Positions 1 to 11,496 of a stretch of DNA of 64,000 nucleotides are shown piece by piece. Under the pieces are notes generated by a model. It was not told the origin of the DNA, ran no database searches, and saw nothing but the letters and a program-made list of their open reading frames with translations. The translations under genes were made by a program, and so were the position numbers. How positions within the stretch are numbered: the stretch's first letter is position 1; the number at the start of each line of letters is the position of its first letter. Source of the DNA: Tetragonia tetragonoides (taxonomy: Eukaryota > Streptophyta > Magnoliopsida > Caryophyllales > Aizoaceae); contig CM076144.1 in assembly GCA_038025085.1 (NCBI GenBank), forward strand, positions 41,141,001 to 41,205,000, read 5' to 3'.

Positions 1-957
1 AAGTGTGTCATCATTAGCTGAAGCTTCAGTGTCATTCAACAATTTGGTTTTTTCTTTCTCTTTGTCTTTCTCAAAACGCAATTTACGAGCCACCCCAAGA
101 GGTCCTACCTTGACAACATCAGGGTCATTGTACTGAACATCACGAAAAGGTCTAGTATTTCCCAATTGCTTAAACTTTTTCGCCTCGACATCATGGTCAA
201 CTCCAAATGTGTTGTTCTTGCGTGGAGATTCCCTAAGCCATGGCCCAAATTGGAATACCACTTGATCATCCTCATCCTTATCTTTGGCTTCGCAATCTCT
301 GTCAACATGCCCCAAGCAACCACAGTAAAAGCAAAACGAAGGAAGACGCTCGTACTTGAAGTCTACCCACTTCACCTTACCCTTACTCACTGCAATCTTC
401 ATGCTACGTTGCAGCGGCTGATTGACCTTGACATATGCCCTAAGGCGCATAGATTTCTCCCATCCTGATGGGTCCGAGCGATCAAAGTCGATGAACCTAT
501 CCAATCCTTTACCAATGTCTTGCGCCGTTCTGAAACATCGCCTATTCAAAGGCACATCATAAACCCTCACCCAAAAGGGGGAAGAGTTAAACTGGATCTC
601 TGAAGGCTGATCATCACCATCCATCTCTTTAAGCAATAAGAGATGATTATCAAAGGACTAGGGAGCCCCCTCAAAGACTCGAAACTTGTCCTTTTCATTG
701 AAGAACTGAAACACAAAAAGGTTTGTCTCGATATCGCGAATAGAGACGCCCTCTTTCGTTTTCCAAATTAGATTCATGGTCCTCTTGAACGCTCCAACAC
801 TGAAAGGTTTATCCGTATGAAGCTTTCCAACTAGACAAAAAGAGGCCTTGGTTTGTTCCCCATCCTCCCCCGTATCATCAAACGAAGCCCCCACCACTTG
901 TTCCTCTGCCTCAGAGAGTTTTAGTTTCCTCCAATCCGAAACAAGTTCATCCGCCAT
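1..957 (-). pseudogene. LINE ORF1 (gag-like) with DUF4283 and zinc knuckle, partial
   Basis: Minus-strand reading frame starting at the ATG at 955-957 and running off the left edge. The N-terminal half, beginning MADELVSDWRKLKLSE, resembles the DUF4283 RNA-binding domain of plant LINE ORF1 proteins. Further on (about 290-340) is one CCHC knuckle with the order C-F-Y-C, G-C-L-G-H, then C four residues later. A single in-frame amber codon at 658-660 stands where the family usually has tryptophan; otherwise the frame is open to position 1. The role of such proteins is RNA binding in the retrotransposition particle. The rest of the element (endonuclease and RT) lies outside the window. The 5' UTR probably covers about 958-1100. 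Assignment to LINE rather than to a host zinc-knuckle gene rests on the domain pairing, which is typical of plant L1-like elements. Confidence 0.75.
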
Positions 958-1442
958 AGCAAGAAGTGTAAAAACAACAAAAAACTAGAGATCAAGCACT
1001 AAAAATCCTTGGAAAAGGACTAGAAACGAAGGGGAAAAGCCAGACTCTTCTTCCTCTCTAAAACCCTACGGCCAGAGAACTCTGGAACTGTAAACAAGAT
1101 ATTATTTAACCACAAGAGCAACGACTAGCAAGCAAAAACTATATTTTCTTTTTTTGAGAAAAGCAAAAAAAATATTTTTTTTCGTTTGACTAATACTAAT
1201 CTTATTGGCATGTATTGGGTTGACCCACGAGATAAAAAGTGCTCTAAGCAAATAGTACTGTTTCAGAAGATTTGAACCCTCGGCCTAAAGCTATTTCAAT
1301 ACACTTTGACTACACATTTGAAATTTTTTGAGCACCAGATAACATTTTACCTAATGGAAAAGTACACCTACATCTTCGCATTTGAGCATTATTGTCTACA
1401 TTCATCCAGTTCGACCTCTAAAAATTACTTGAATAATTCAAC
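958..1442. other. LINE 5' UTR and flanking AT-rich DNA
   Basis: About 958-1100 is probably the 5' untranslated part of the LINE to the left. The remaining part to 1442 has no supported gene, and I see no repeat I can name in it. Confidence 0.4.
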
Positions 1443-1445
1443 TTA

Positions 1446-1652
1446 GGCCCTGTTCTCTTCAACGGAATGGTGCGGGACGGTAAGGAACGGAACGGAACGG
1501 ATTGAAATGGAACGGAACGGAACGACACGACGCGGATAATTCAAAAAAATGTGAGACAAAATGAAGTACAGAATGCGGCGCGGAACGGAACGGAACGGAA
1601 CGGAACGGAACGGAACGGAATGCAGCATGGAATCGGCGAAAAGAACAGGGCC
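1446..1652. mobile_element. Tourist-like MITE with internal GGAAC pentamer repeats, copy 1
   Basis: 207-bp element with terminal inverted repeats GGCCCTGTTCT / AGAACAGGGCC, flanked on both sides by TTA (1443-1445 and 1653-1655), the target duplication typical of PIF/Harbinger (Tourist) elements. The interior is largely tandem GGAAC pentamers, which gives meaningless serine/arginine/proline-rich ORFs on the minus strand. No transposase. Confidence 0.85.
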
Positions 1653-1861
1653 TTAGTCGAATAGAATAGTTGTTGGGCAACTGAGAAATTCAATCGCATC
1701 GCCGGTAGTTAAGCAAGTGAGGAGCTCACGAGATACACGAGAAAGTTTTCTATTAAAGAAAGAAACTAACTAGGTAAAGCATGTATGTGCGATTGTATGC
1801 GGTAACAGGGTAGCGGATATTGGATGGCTAATAAAGGCCTTCAATCCAACTTGCCTTTTTA

Positions 1862-2069
1862 GGCCCTGTTCTCGTCAACGGAATGATGCGGGACGGTGAG
1901 GAACGGAACGGAACAGAAATTGCAGCACGAACGGAATATAATAATAAATATAACTTGTGTGGTACGGAACGGAACGGAAATTACGGTGCGGTGCAGAACG
2001 GAACGGAAATTGCAGCGAGGTGTGGAACGGAACGGAATGCGGCATAGAAACGACGAAAAGAACAGGGCC
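1862..2069. mobile_element. Tourist-like MITE with internal GGAAC pentamer repeats, copy 2
   Basis: 208-bp relative of the element 210 bp upstream, with the same terminal inverted repeats GGCCCTGTTCT and TTA target duplications (1859-1861 and 2070-2072). The pentamer-rich interior differs in copy number and order from copy 1, so this is a separate insertion rather than a simple segmental duplication. No coding capacity. Confidence 0.85.
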
Positions 2070-2349
2070 TTACTAGAGCGCTTTCCCATCTGAAAAATTG
2101 GATTATCTTTTTTATTTATACAGATAGGTTAGGAGTAAGCTGGCGGCTTCAAAAGGAGGAGTTCTTAACTTTTTACTCTTCCTTATCTATTAAGAAAAAA
2201 AGTATGTACGATTATGCATGTAAAGTCTCAAAACTTTTTTATTTTTTTATTTCAAGCCTAAAAAAGCAACATTAAAAACAACAATCAACCGTGTTTGAGT
2301 TTACCATAAGGTTCAAATACAGGTACCTTCCAAGTTTTTGAGATATTTA

Positions 2350-2814
2350 TGTTATATCTAGGGCATATTAAACATGTAGATTCGTATGAAATAAATTGGA
2401 TTATGAAAAATCTGATTGAAGAACCAATGTTAATCCGAGCCCAACAAATGTCGTTGTCTCCTTAAGACATATTTACTCCCTCTCTGTGCCCAAGGTGTTG
2501 AGTAAACGCCTCCCAGGATAGAACGGATTCATCTCTAATGAAAGTGGCATTTCAATTTATTAAAGCTCCATCGAATTCAACCAATGTCAATACTCATAGA
2601 TTTTGTAAAATAAGGAGAAAGTTATGTTCTATAAAACAACGTTCTTTTTCAACAGAGCCTTTGGTTATATGTACTGCTTGAGAGAGACAGTTATCCCAAA
2701 TCTCTCAATAACTAATATGTCAGTTATTTTACTTTTAACAAATAAATAAAAATAATACCATTTTATTTATTTATCAATTTTCTAATTCATACAAATAGGG
2801 GTATATTTCCAACA
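2350..2814 (-). repeat. 3' LTR of the Copia element
   Basis: 465-bp LTR, TG...CA, pairing with 11497-11971. In the element's orientation it starts TGTTGGAAATATACCCC and ends with TATAACA. It is preceded by the polypurine tract. Confidence 0.92.
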
Positions 2815-3480
2815 ATCCCCCCACATGAATAGAAAATTGCCTTGAAAAACAAAAACTATCTCTGAGTATTAGTAAAGAGAACTGCATCGGGATAAGTAGT
2901 CGGGTACTTTGAACATTCCCTAGTGAATATCTATCGGTTCTACTGGCCAATCAGTGAGCATTTCTGCGTTGAACAGTCTGCCTTCTTTTGTAAACCTAGA
3001 CAACAGATAACACACAATTTTCTTAGAACATGGTTGATTCTCTTGTTCGTGTTCGTTTTGGCCATGAACACTACCTGATTCATGAGTGTTTTAGAGAACT
3101 TTAACCACCTTGAAGTTCTCACTTGAAGCGGCCCCTTCACACCCACATAGGTAATCTCTATAAGGAGTAACATGTCATACTCCACTTGAACACATCAAGT
3201 TATAAAGATTATTAAAAGCATAGCTTACCCTAAGTACTCCTAGCATGTATACATTAATAAATGATTGATGCTAACGAGTCTTGTCCACAATCTTGTTTTC
3301 CCTTTGAACCTATTTCTTGGGATTTCCAGTCAGTTAGGTAGGGTTTACCCATGGACTTTATTCAATTATGGGCTTTAAGCCCATTTCTCTTCTTGACTTT
3401 TCAACCTGCATTCGTGGTAATGCTTTGGTTAACGGATCCACAATATTGTCTTTCGACTTCACATAGTCAAGTGAGATAAT

Positions 3481-6465
3481 TCAATTTTTAATCAATTGCC
3501 TAACGGTGTTATGTCTCCGACGAATATGTCTAGACTTACCGTTATACATGGAATTCTTTGCCCTTCCAATAGCAGATTGACTATCACAATGTATGCTAAT
3601 TGGCGGCACGGGTTTCTCCCAACAAGGAATATCTTCCAAAAATTCTCTAAGCCACTTGGCTTCTTCACCTGCTTTATCTAAAGCAATGAATTCAGCCTCC
3701 ATCGTGGATCTTGCAATGCATGTTTGTTTGGAATATTTCCAGGAGGTTGCACCTCCTCCGAGTGTGAATACATATCCACTCGTCGATCTAGAATCCTTAG
3801 AATCCGATATCCAATTAGCATCACAATAACCTTCAAGTACCGCTGGATATCTCTTAAAGTGCAAACCAAAGTTTTGGGTATACTTTAAATATCCAAGAAC
3901 TCTAATTAACGCTTTCCAATGTTCTCCATTAGGATTATTCGTATAACGACTTAGCCTACTTACTACATGAGCAATATCAGGCCTTGTGCAGATCATGACA
4001 TACATTAAACTGCCTATTATACGCGAATAGTCAAATTGAGACTTACTCTCCCCATTATTCTTTCTAAGGTGAACATTGGCTTCAAAATGTGTTCTCATTG
4101 GCTTAATCTTGTACCTTTTGAATTTTTCAAGTATCTTCTCAATATAATGAGATTGACTCAATACTACGCCATCGGATATTTTAGAAACTTTAATTCCTAA
4201 AATAACGTCTGCGATGCCCATGTCTTTCATTTCAAATTTCCTTGCCAACATTTTCTTGGTAATATTGACCATGTCATTATTACTACAAAAAATGAGCATA
4301 TCATCTACGTATAGACAAACTATTACGTAGTCTTTTTGATTTTCTTTGACATAAACACATTTGTCACCCTCATTAATTTTAAAACCATTTGATAGCATTA
4401 CGCTATCAAATTTCTCATGCCATTGCTTAGGGGCTTGTTTTAAACCATAAAGAGATTTTACAAGGCGACAAAATTTTCCTTTCTTGTCCCGAGACAACGA
4501 ATCCCTCAGGTTGAGCCATGTAAATCTCTTCATCTAAATCACCATTCAAGAATTCTATTTTAACATCCATTTGATATATTTCTAAACCTCTTAATGCAAC
4601 TATTGCTAATAGCACACGTATAGAAGTAATTCTTGTAACTGGTGAGAATGTGTTGAAGTAATCAAGGTCTCCTTTTTGGTTGTAGCCCTTGACAACCAAC
4701 CTTGCCTTATACGTCTCAATTGAACCATCTGCTTTTCTCTTCTTTTTAAAGATCCACTTGCATCCTAGCGTTTTACTTCCAGGAGGCAAGTCTACCACTT
4801 CCCATACGTGGTTATGCATAATGGATTCAGTTTCACTGTTAATCGCCTCTTTCCAATGAGCGGCTTCTGGCGATGCCATGGCCTACTCAAAGGTTTGAGG
4901 TTCATCATCAATAAAGTAAGCAATATAGTCTGGTCCAAAATCTTTGGATTTTCGGACTCTCTTACTTCTTCTTGGTTCATCTTCTTCATCCTCTTGCCTA
5001 TCACCACTAATGGAATCACGAGTCCTCTTTTGTGAAACTAATTCACTCCCCTTCTTAAAAGGAAACACATTCTCAAAGAAGGTAGCATCTCTTGATTCTA
5101 TTATGGTATTTACATGTATATCCGCGTGATCGACTTTATTGACAAGAAATCTATATGCACTACTATTGCTAGCATAACCAATAAATACACAATCTATGGT
5201 TTTCGAGCCAAGTTTCGTCCTTTTTGGCTTTGGAATTGCTACTTTAGCCAAGCATCCCGACACTTTTAGGTATTTTAAATTGGGCTTACGACCTTTCCAT
5301 AACTCATATGGAATATTGTGGGTCTTTTTGTGAGGCATCTTATTGAGAATATAATTGGCGGAAAGCAAGGCTTCCCCCCACAAATTCTCTTATGTGCCCG
5401 AACTAATTAACATAGAGTTAACCATGTCTTTTAACGTTCTATTTTTCCGTTCGGCGATACCATTAGATTGAGGTGCATAAGGAGTGGTAGTTTGGTGAAT
5501 TATTCTGTGTTCTAAGCAAATAGGCTCAGAAGGGAATTCATATTCACCACCTCTATCGCTTCTTATCGCCTTAATCTTTCTACTGAGTTGATTTTCAACT
5601 TCAGCTTTATAATGTTTTAAAACATCAATAGCCTCATTCTTGCTTCGTAGCAAATATACATAGCAATATCGAGTACAATCATCTATAAAAGTAAAAAAAT
5701 ACTTTTTACCACCTCTAGTTTGTACATACTTTAGATCACATATATCAGTATGAACTAAATCTAAAGATTCAGTTTCCCTTTCAACATAATGAAAAGGTTT
5801 TCATGTCATTTTTGCTTCTACACAAATTTCGCATTTATGATTAGGATCAATACTACATTCAGGCACAAAATCTAAATGCATTAATCTCCGCAAAGTGCCA
5901 AAATTAACATGTTCCAATCGCTCATGCCAAATAGTAGAAGATTCAAGCAAGTAAGAAGAAGAAGCCACATTAATGAAATTTGGTACAATAATCATTACAT
6001 CCAATTTAAAAAGTCCATTACTAAGATATCATTCCCCTACAAACACATCATTCTTAGTAAGTACAACATTTTCGGATACAAAAACTAATTTCAATCCATT
6101 CTTACTAAGTAATGATCCAGAAACTAAATTCTTGCGAATTTCCGGCACATGGGCACATTGTTCAAAGTGAGAGTCTTCCCACTAGTCATCTTGAGAATAA
6201 CTTTTCCATGACCCTCAACCTTGGATGTTGAGGCATTGCCCATAAAAAGTTGTTCTTCCTTATCAACCACTTGATAATGGGAGAACATATATTTATTGGC
6301 ACATATATGGAGAGTTGCCCTTGTGTGAACAAACCACTCATTAGGGTTGCCCATTAAATTGCATTGAAACACCACAGTGGAAAAATTCATCTCAAGCATG
6401 TCCATCTTGCCGTAACCATTGAAAGGATTCATGGGACCAGTTGTAGGATTAACATGCCTTGCCAT
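3481..6465 (-). pseudogene. Copia pol polyprotein (protease, integrase, RT, RNase H), broken
   Basis: Minus-strand pol in the usual Copia order. A degenerate protease / GAG-pre-integrase part lies at about 5800-6465 (HxxxHxxxxxC-like zinc-binding residues near WHERLEHVNFG and CEICVEAK). The integrase core follows at about 4880-5700 (SDRGGEYEF, then [16 protein letters not shown]). The RVT_2 reverse transcriptase is at about 3900-4880, with the catalytic YVDD near 4300, and RNase H is at the end (HCDSQSAIGRAKN, then the KSRHI motif). The frame is interrupted by stops near 5800 and 5388 and a frameshift at about 4430-4530 between IYMAQPEGF and [13 protein letters not shown]. There is no gag upstream. 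It is a dead copy of an enzyme set that copies and integrates the element's RNA. Confidence 0.9.
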
Positions 6466-8807
6466 TTCTGTTACAAAAACAGAAACTTTCTAATATCAAC
6501 CAAATTTCAGAGCAAAAATGACAAAATAGACCCAAAATAAAGACTATTGCCACAAATTTACAAATACGATTCTCAAATTTATATGACCGAAAACAGCCAT
6601 AACAAATTTGGTATTCTAATTGAAGACATAAGCCAAAATTTAGATATGACCCACAAACTTAGGATCAATGAATGCTCTGCCAAACAAGTGCAAATTTTAT
6701 ACGAAAAATAAACGAACTAATACTAACCGGAACACTACAGTTTCATTAATACTAGAAAGAAATTCTGACCATTGTGGCGATCACTTAGATCAGAAAATAT
6801 CACATAATTGCTACTAAAGAATATACATAGGTAAATTCTTTGTCATGTAGCGAGAAGTAATCTACAGCATTAGTGAACCATTCTAATTGATTTAACACAA
6901 ATCAAGCCAAACTTATATAAACGCAAAAAAAAAAAAAAAAAAAAAAACAAAAAAAAAAACTTAAATTGGCTATCATGATTCATGATATCACATGATCAAC
7001 ACTTTTAAGAATTTACCAAATCCAAGGCACTACAAATTTTTCAATATAAAAATATTGCCAAACATGAACACAAACTAGCACTTCTAATTTGATGAATAAA
7101 CTGATCAATAACACTACGTCACTACTCACTATCAGCGACAAACTTATCAAAATAAATCAATCATGCGGTGCACTTCTAATTTGACGCAGAGTCACTACTC
7201 ATACTCACAAAAGGATCATACTTAGGGGTGAGCACAAATTCCGGGTACCCAGCATCGAAATGGTAAATTTTTAGTAAAGTTAGTAGTTTAAAATTTTCCA
7301 TTTATAATTTTAATGTTTTAAATGATTGTATATGCGCACTACAAGAATTATGTTCAAAGAAGGCGAAACAATACCACCAGGGAGACGAGTTAAATAGCGC
7401 TGTATTTGATAGTCAACAGAAAGACGAAACGTCATCGCCTTATTTGATAGAAGCAAGGAAGGCGAATCTTTGCTCTCTCGCCTTAACAGGCACAGCAAAA
7501 GGCGATTTTCTTTGCCTTATTTGATAGAAACAAAAAAGGCGGAAACAAATTCAACGCCTTGTTTGAGGCAAACAAAAAGGCGACATTCAAAATTGTCGCC
7601 TTATTTGATGCAAACTGAAAAAGTAAAAAAGGGAAAAAAAAAAGAAAGAAAGAAGGAGAACTGATGTCATTTACTCGTATCTCTCCATCTCGTTCTGTTC
7701 TTCGTCTCTCTCTCTTCTCTCTCTCTCTCCTCTGCTAACCACTTTCTCTTCAGCTAGTCGGCCATGGGTGAGATTGATTTCAACGCCTGTTATCCAAATC
7801 AAATATGTTCCTCACTCTCATCCTGTTCATCAATAGTTTTCGCTGAGGCTTATGATCGAGTTCGAAGTTGGAATTAGGGTTTAGCGAAATTTCTCCCATT
7901 AAATTCGAAATTCGCTGATTGACTAGCTCATGGCACTAATTTAATCTTCAAGGTTAGATTTCTCGCTTTCAGTTTGATTTCGATTTGATTTTGTTGCTTG
8001 TTACTTTGATCGAGTTTCGCTCAATTCTCTTGGAATTTGCATGTTTATTTCGAATCTGTTGATATTCATCTCGATATTTTGTGCTGATTAGGTTTCGTAC
8101 CTGTTGAATTTTCAATCCATTGGTTTATTTCGTACTAAAATCCAAGGTCAGATCTTTCTCTTTCTCTATGCTCTTATGAATTTACAGTCTTTAGTTGATT
8201 TTGACAATTCGAGTTCATAAGTTTAGTTTGATTTGTTTTTTTGTAGTAGTTCATAGGCACGTGTTTGATGTACTGATTGGCATGAACTGATTGCATGTAA
8301 AAGATGAGTAGTAACTGAGTAATGCTGTGTTGCTTGTGAGAATGTGATAATTGATAAATTTTCCCTTGATGTTTGTTCATATTCAGGTGCAATCCTTCTA
8401 AGTAATTTGCCTGCAGCTTGTTATGGTTTGAGGTAATTAACTACTGCGATTAAGGATGGAATAACGTTGAAGTTAACATTGTAAAACTTTAATATGAAAT
8501 GTCGGCCACGAAGCATAGATGCGCTTTTTGAGTAGAAGCATGGTTTTACACTACATATGTATGTGTAGAAGCATGGTTTCTTTGGGATAGAGTAAATTTC
8601 TTGGATTGCTTATGGCGCTATGCTGTTGGTTTCTCTCTGTTGGGTTACCATTATAACATCGAAAATTTTTACCTTATAATCTCCATGTACTGTACATGAT
8701 TGGGTGAAAAATGATAAGTCTCCATGTTTGAAGTTCAGATAATCAAATTGATGATAATGCTTGGTATTTGGTAAAGTAAGGTGTTGCACAAGTGAAGAAT
8801 AATCTAG

Positions 8808-8969
8808 ATGCAGAGAAATGAGAGCTCAATTATAACCTAAAGACAAACTGTAGCAAGTTGTCTCTTCTTCTCTTATATGTTTATTTTTTTTTTTTTGAAT
8901 CTGATTGTTTAGCTGAATCTGATTGTTGCAGAGAAATGAGAGCTCAATTATAACCTAAAGACAAACCAG
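8808..8969. repeat. Local duplication inside the CACTA insert
   Basis: A segment of about 36 bp containing GAGAGCTCAATTATAACC occurs at about 8815 and again at about 8935, 120 bp apart. It suggests a local tandem duplication within the captured DNA. Confidence 0.6.
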
Positions 8970-9247
8970 GCTATGAAGGCTAGGCAGTCAAGGGACAAGT
9001 GAGTTGAATCTTATTACTGCTTCATGTACATGGAACTGATTAAAGACATGATAATCATAGATAAATCTGTTTGATAAGAGAACTATTCCTATGGACATGA
9101 ACTCTTTAAAGACATGAATCATCACTGCTACAACTAGCATAGATTTTGTTATATATGCTGCATTGTGCTTGTTATAAGTTTGCGTGGTTTCTTCTTTTTA
9201 TGGTGTTTATTTACTATGCCTTAAATGAATGCTTTCTTTTATACCAG

Positions 9248-9404
9248 GTCTATGCTTAGGGACCAGCTAGACGCACTGGAGGTGCTGCAGCAATTGCCAT
9301 TCATGTGCCCAGATGCTCCCATTGCGTTTGAAAGCAAATTGAGGGGCAGCCATATGGCTCATGCTTATGACTTTTACAAGCCCAACCTTGCTAGTGAATA
9401 TCCA
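9248..9404 (+). pseudogene. HMGS: Captured exon of hydroxymethylglutaryl-CoA synthase, broken
   Basis: A plus-strand exon bounded by an acceptor (TTATACCAG at 9239-9247) and a donor (GTAAGT at 9405). The downstream part reads [20 protein letters not shown] and then [12 protein letters not shown], a strongly conserved segment of plant HMG-CoA synthase. That enzyme condenses acetyl-CoA with acetoacetyl-CoA in the mevalonate pathway. The upstream part reads [20 protein letters not shown], so the usual glutamate codon has become TAG. The reading frame then shifts between the two parts around 9300-9315. The retained splice sites show that it was copied from genomic DNA, not from mRNA. I see no clear further exons, though the DNA after about 9722 might be a decayed next exon. 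It sits wholly inside the CACTA-type element. Confidence 0.85.
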
Positions 9405-11496
9405 GTAAGTTTGGGCTTTCAGCAAAATTTATATTGGGAATGGTTAGCAAATGGTGTCAATGTTAAATGATGTTTGAAAAAGTGATAACAAGTGCCATTT
9501 TCTATGCTTAGCTGTCAGCTAACTGAATACATTGAGAGTTTATACTCTCCTGATCTTTGTCTGTTGTTGCTCGTAGTGCCAATTTGATAACTATCTAAGT
9601 ACTGCTACATTATACTTCAAACAATTTGATTGGATTCTCTGTGAAGAATAGATCTTGGTTTCAGATGCTATCATATCTCATTGCTATTCTGATAATGAGT
9701 TGTCCATCTATTCTATCATAGGTTGTTGAGCTCCTGTCAATACCTTTTTCAAATCAGTTGCCTAATTGTATAAACTGATCATACCATGTGCACAGGAAAA
9801 GATCAGTTTTTTTTTTTTTTATCGCCTTCTTCTACTTGATGTAAGTGGTGCACTAAAGTTGATGTCACATATGTACACTTGAAGAGGAGGTCCTTGTTTT
9901 GCTACTGATGTAGCACACTAGTGTTTGCATTGCCAAGGTTAGCTCATATACGACCTCCTCTGTGTATTTGAAAAATTGTGTAATTTTTTAGTATATAATA
10001 TGTATGTAGGGTGGAATCAGTCTTGGTAAAGATGATAACTGGCATGTCTTTACTGTTTGTGTTTGTTGCACATGTGTTCAACCAACTCAGCATCAAGAGC
10101 AAAAATAAATGATCATTTCCATGGTATGAACTCTCATTAGTGAATATTTGATTGAAATGCAGATTTTATCCTCATTTTGGTGCTGCAACACAATTATGGC
10201 TAGGAGTGCTAAGATTGATCAGCTTCCGCCCTTGGAGGTCTTCAAGATTAGAGTGAAGAACGATCATTTCCTTTTTAATTTGTATTTAAAATGTGTTTAG
10301 CTATTTATCATTCTATTCATTTTTTTTTTCTTCTACTGGTGTAATTGAAAAGGATGATATATTAGGATCTTTGAAATTCAGATACATACAGATCTTTCAC
10401 TAGTATAATGATATTTACCCATTTGAGTGATCTTCAAAGAAGTATAAAATATTGCCAAAAAAAAACCAAAAAAAGAGCAAATAAGGCGAAAATTTCCTTT
10501 CGCTGTTTGTTAAGAATCAAATAAAGCGATTTGAAAGTTTTTGCCTTATTTGATTGCTACCAAATAAGGCGATATTTTTTTCCTCTCGTGTTTGTTAGGA
10601 ACCAAAGAAGCCGACTTGAAAGTTTTGCCTTATCTGATTACTACCAAATAAGGCGAAGGCGAAATCTTTTGCCTTTTTGCTCTAACCCAAATAAGGCGAA
10701 AGTTTTTCACCGCCTTGGAACCCTATTATAACGGAGCTAATAAGGTAACATAAAGGCGACCTAAATTTCGCCTTATTAGGCTAAAAAGGCGAAATTTGGA
10801 CCTAATAAGGCGAAAAATTTCGCCTTTTTTGGACTCTTTTTTTTAGTGGTGTAATATTAATAATTAAATGATTTTATACGTTATTTAAATTTTGATTTAC
10901 AATGTTCAGTATTTTGATTGTAGTATTTAATTTTATGTTTGCAGTATATTTGGAAACTAATTTTTATTAGTGTAATATTTTTATCGATGTTTATTATTAT
11001 TAAAATATACATTTATTTGATTTAAAAAATAAGAAAATTTGGATTTAATGCGGACTTGGGTACCCAGGAATCGGTGGGTACCCGGTGGATCCAATTCCAA
11101 TTCTTAAGCTTTAGGAACCGGTGCAACCAATTCCAATTCTAATTCTAATTCCTACAAATTAGAAACCGATGGATCCAATTCCAATTCCGAATAATGCAAT
11201 ACCCGGTGGATACTCGGTTGCACTCACCCCTAATCATAATAAACAAGTACTTGAATTATACAGAGTCAATAGAATCAGAAAAACTATCCACACCGAACAA
11301 CTGTCTAAAAGACGAAAATTAATCATCCGCAGTTTCGCACATAAATAGATTCAATCAACAAATTTACGCTTCCATATAGATTCGATTAACAAGAAACATC
11401 AGTAAACAGTAATGTATCCCAAAAGATACGAAAGAATACTGAACCAAACATACGAATTCATGCCCATAAACAAAATTAATAAATACGTCTTAAGAT

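Larger units (their letters stand above)
7337..10848. mobile_element. CACTA-type (En/Spm) non-autonomous element carrying gene fragments
   Basis: Starts CACTACAAGAATT and ends TTTTTTTTAGTG. Both subterminal regions (7350-7625 and 10480-10830) are packed with short direct and inverted copies of an AAGGCGAAA / CGCCTTATTTG motif, the usual transposase-binding architecture of CACTA elements. The 3-bp flanks are GCG and GTG, a two-out-of-three match. No transposase frame is visible in the 2.8-kb centre, which instead carries host-like sequence including an HMG-CoA synthase exon at 9248-9404. The centre therefore looks like captured gene DNA. Confidence 0.8.
7223..11232. mobile_element. hAT-type element nested in the Copia element
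   Basis: Termini TAGGGGTGAGCAC / GTGAGTGCAACCG (right end read on the complementary strand: TAGGGGTGAGTGC) are typical of hAT elements. The flanking 8-bp duplications are ATCATACT (7215-7222) and ATCATAAT (11233-11240), one mismatch. The subterminal DNA carries GGTACCC and CCAATTCCAATTCT repeats. The element has no transposase of its own; most of its length is the CACTA-type insertion at 7337-10848. Confidence 0.82.

Noticed and set aside
1443..2093. Several Arg/Ser/Pro-rich ORFs (SVPFRSVPFR type)
   Set aside because: Produced by GGAAC pentamer repeats inside the MITEs.
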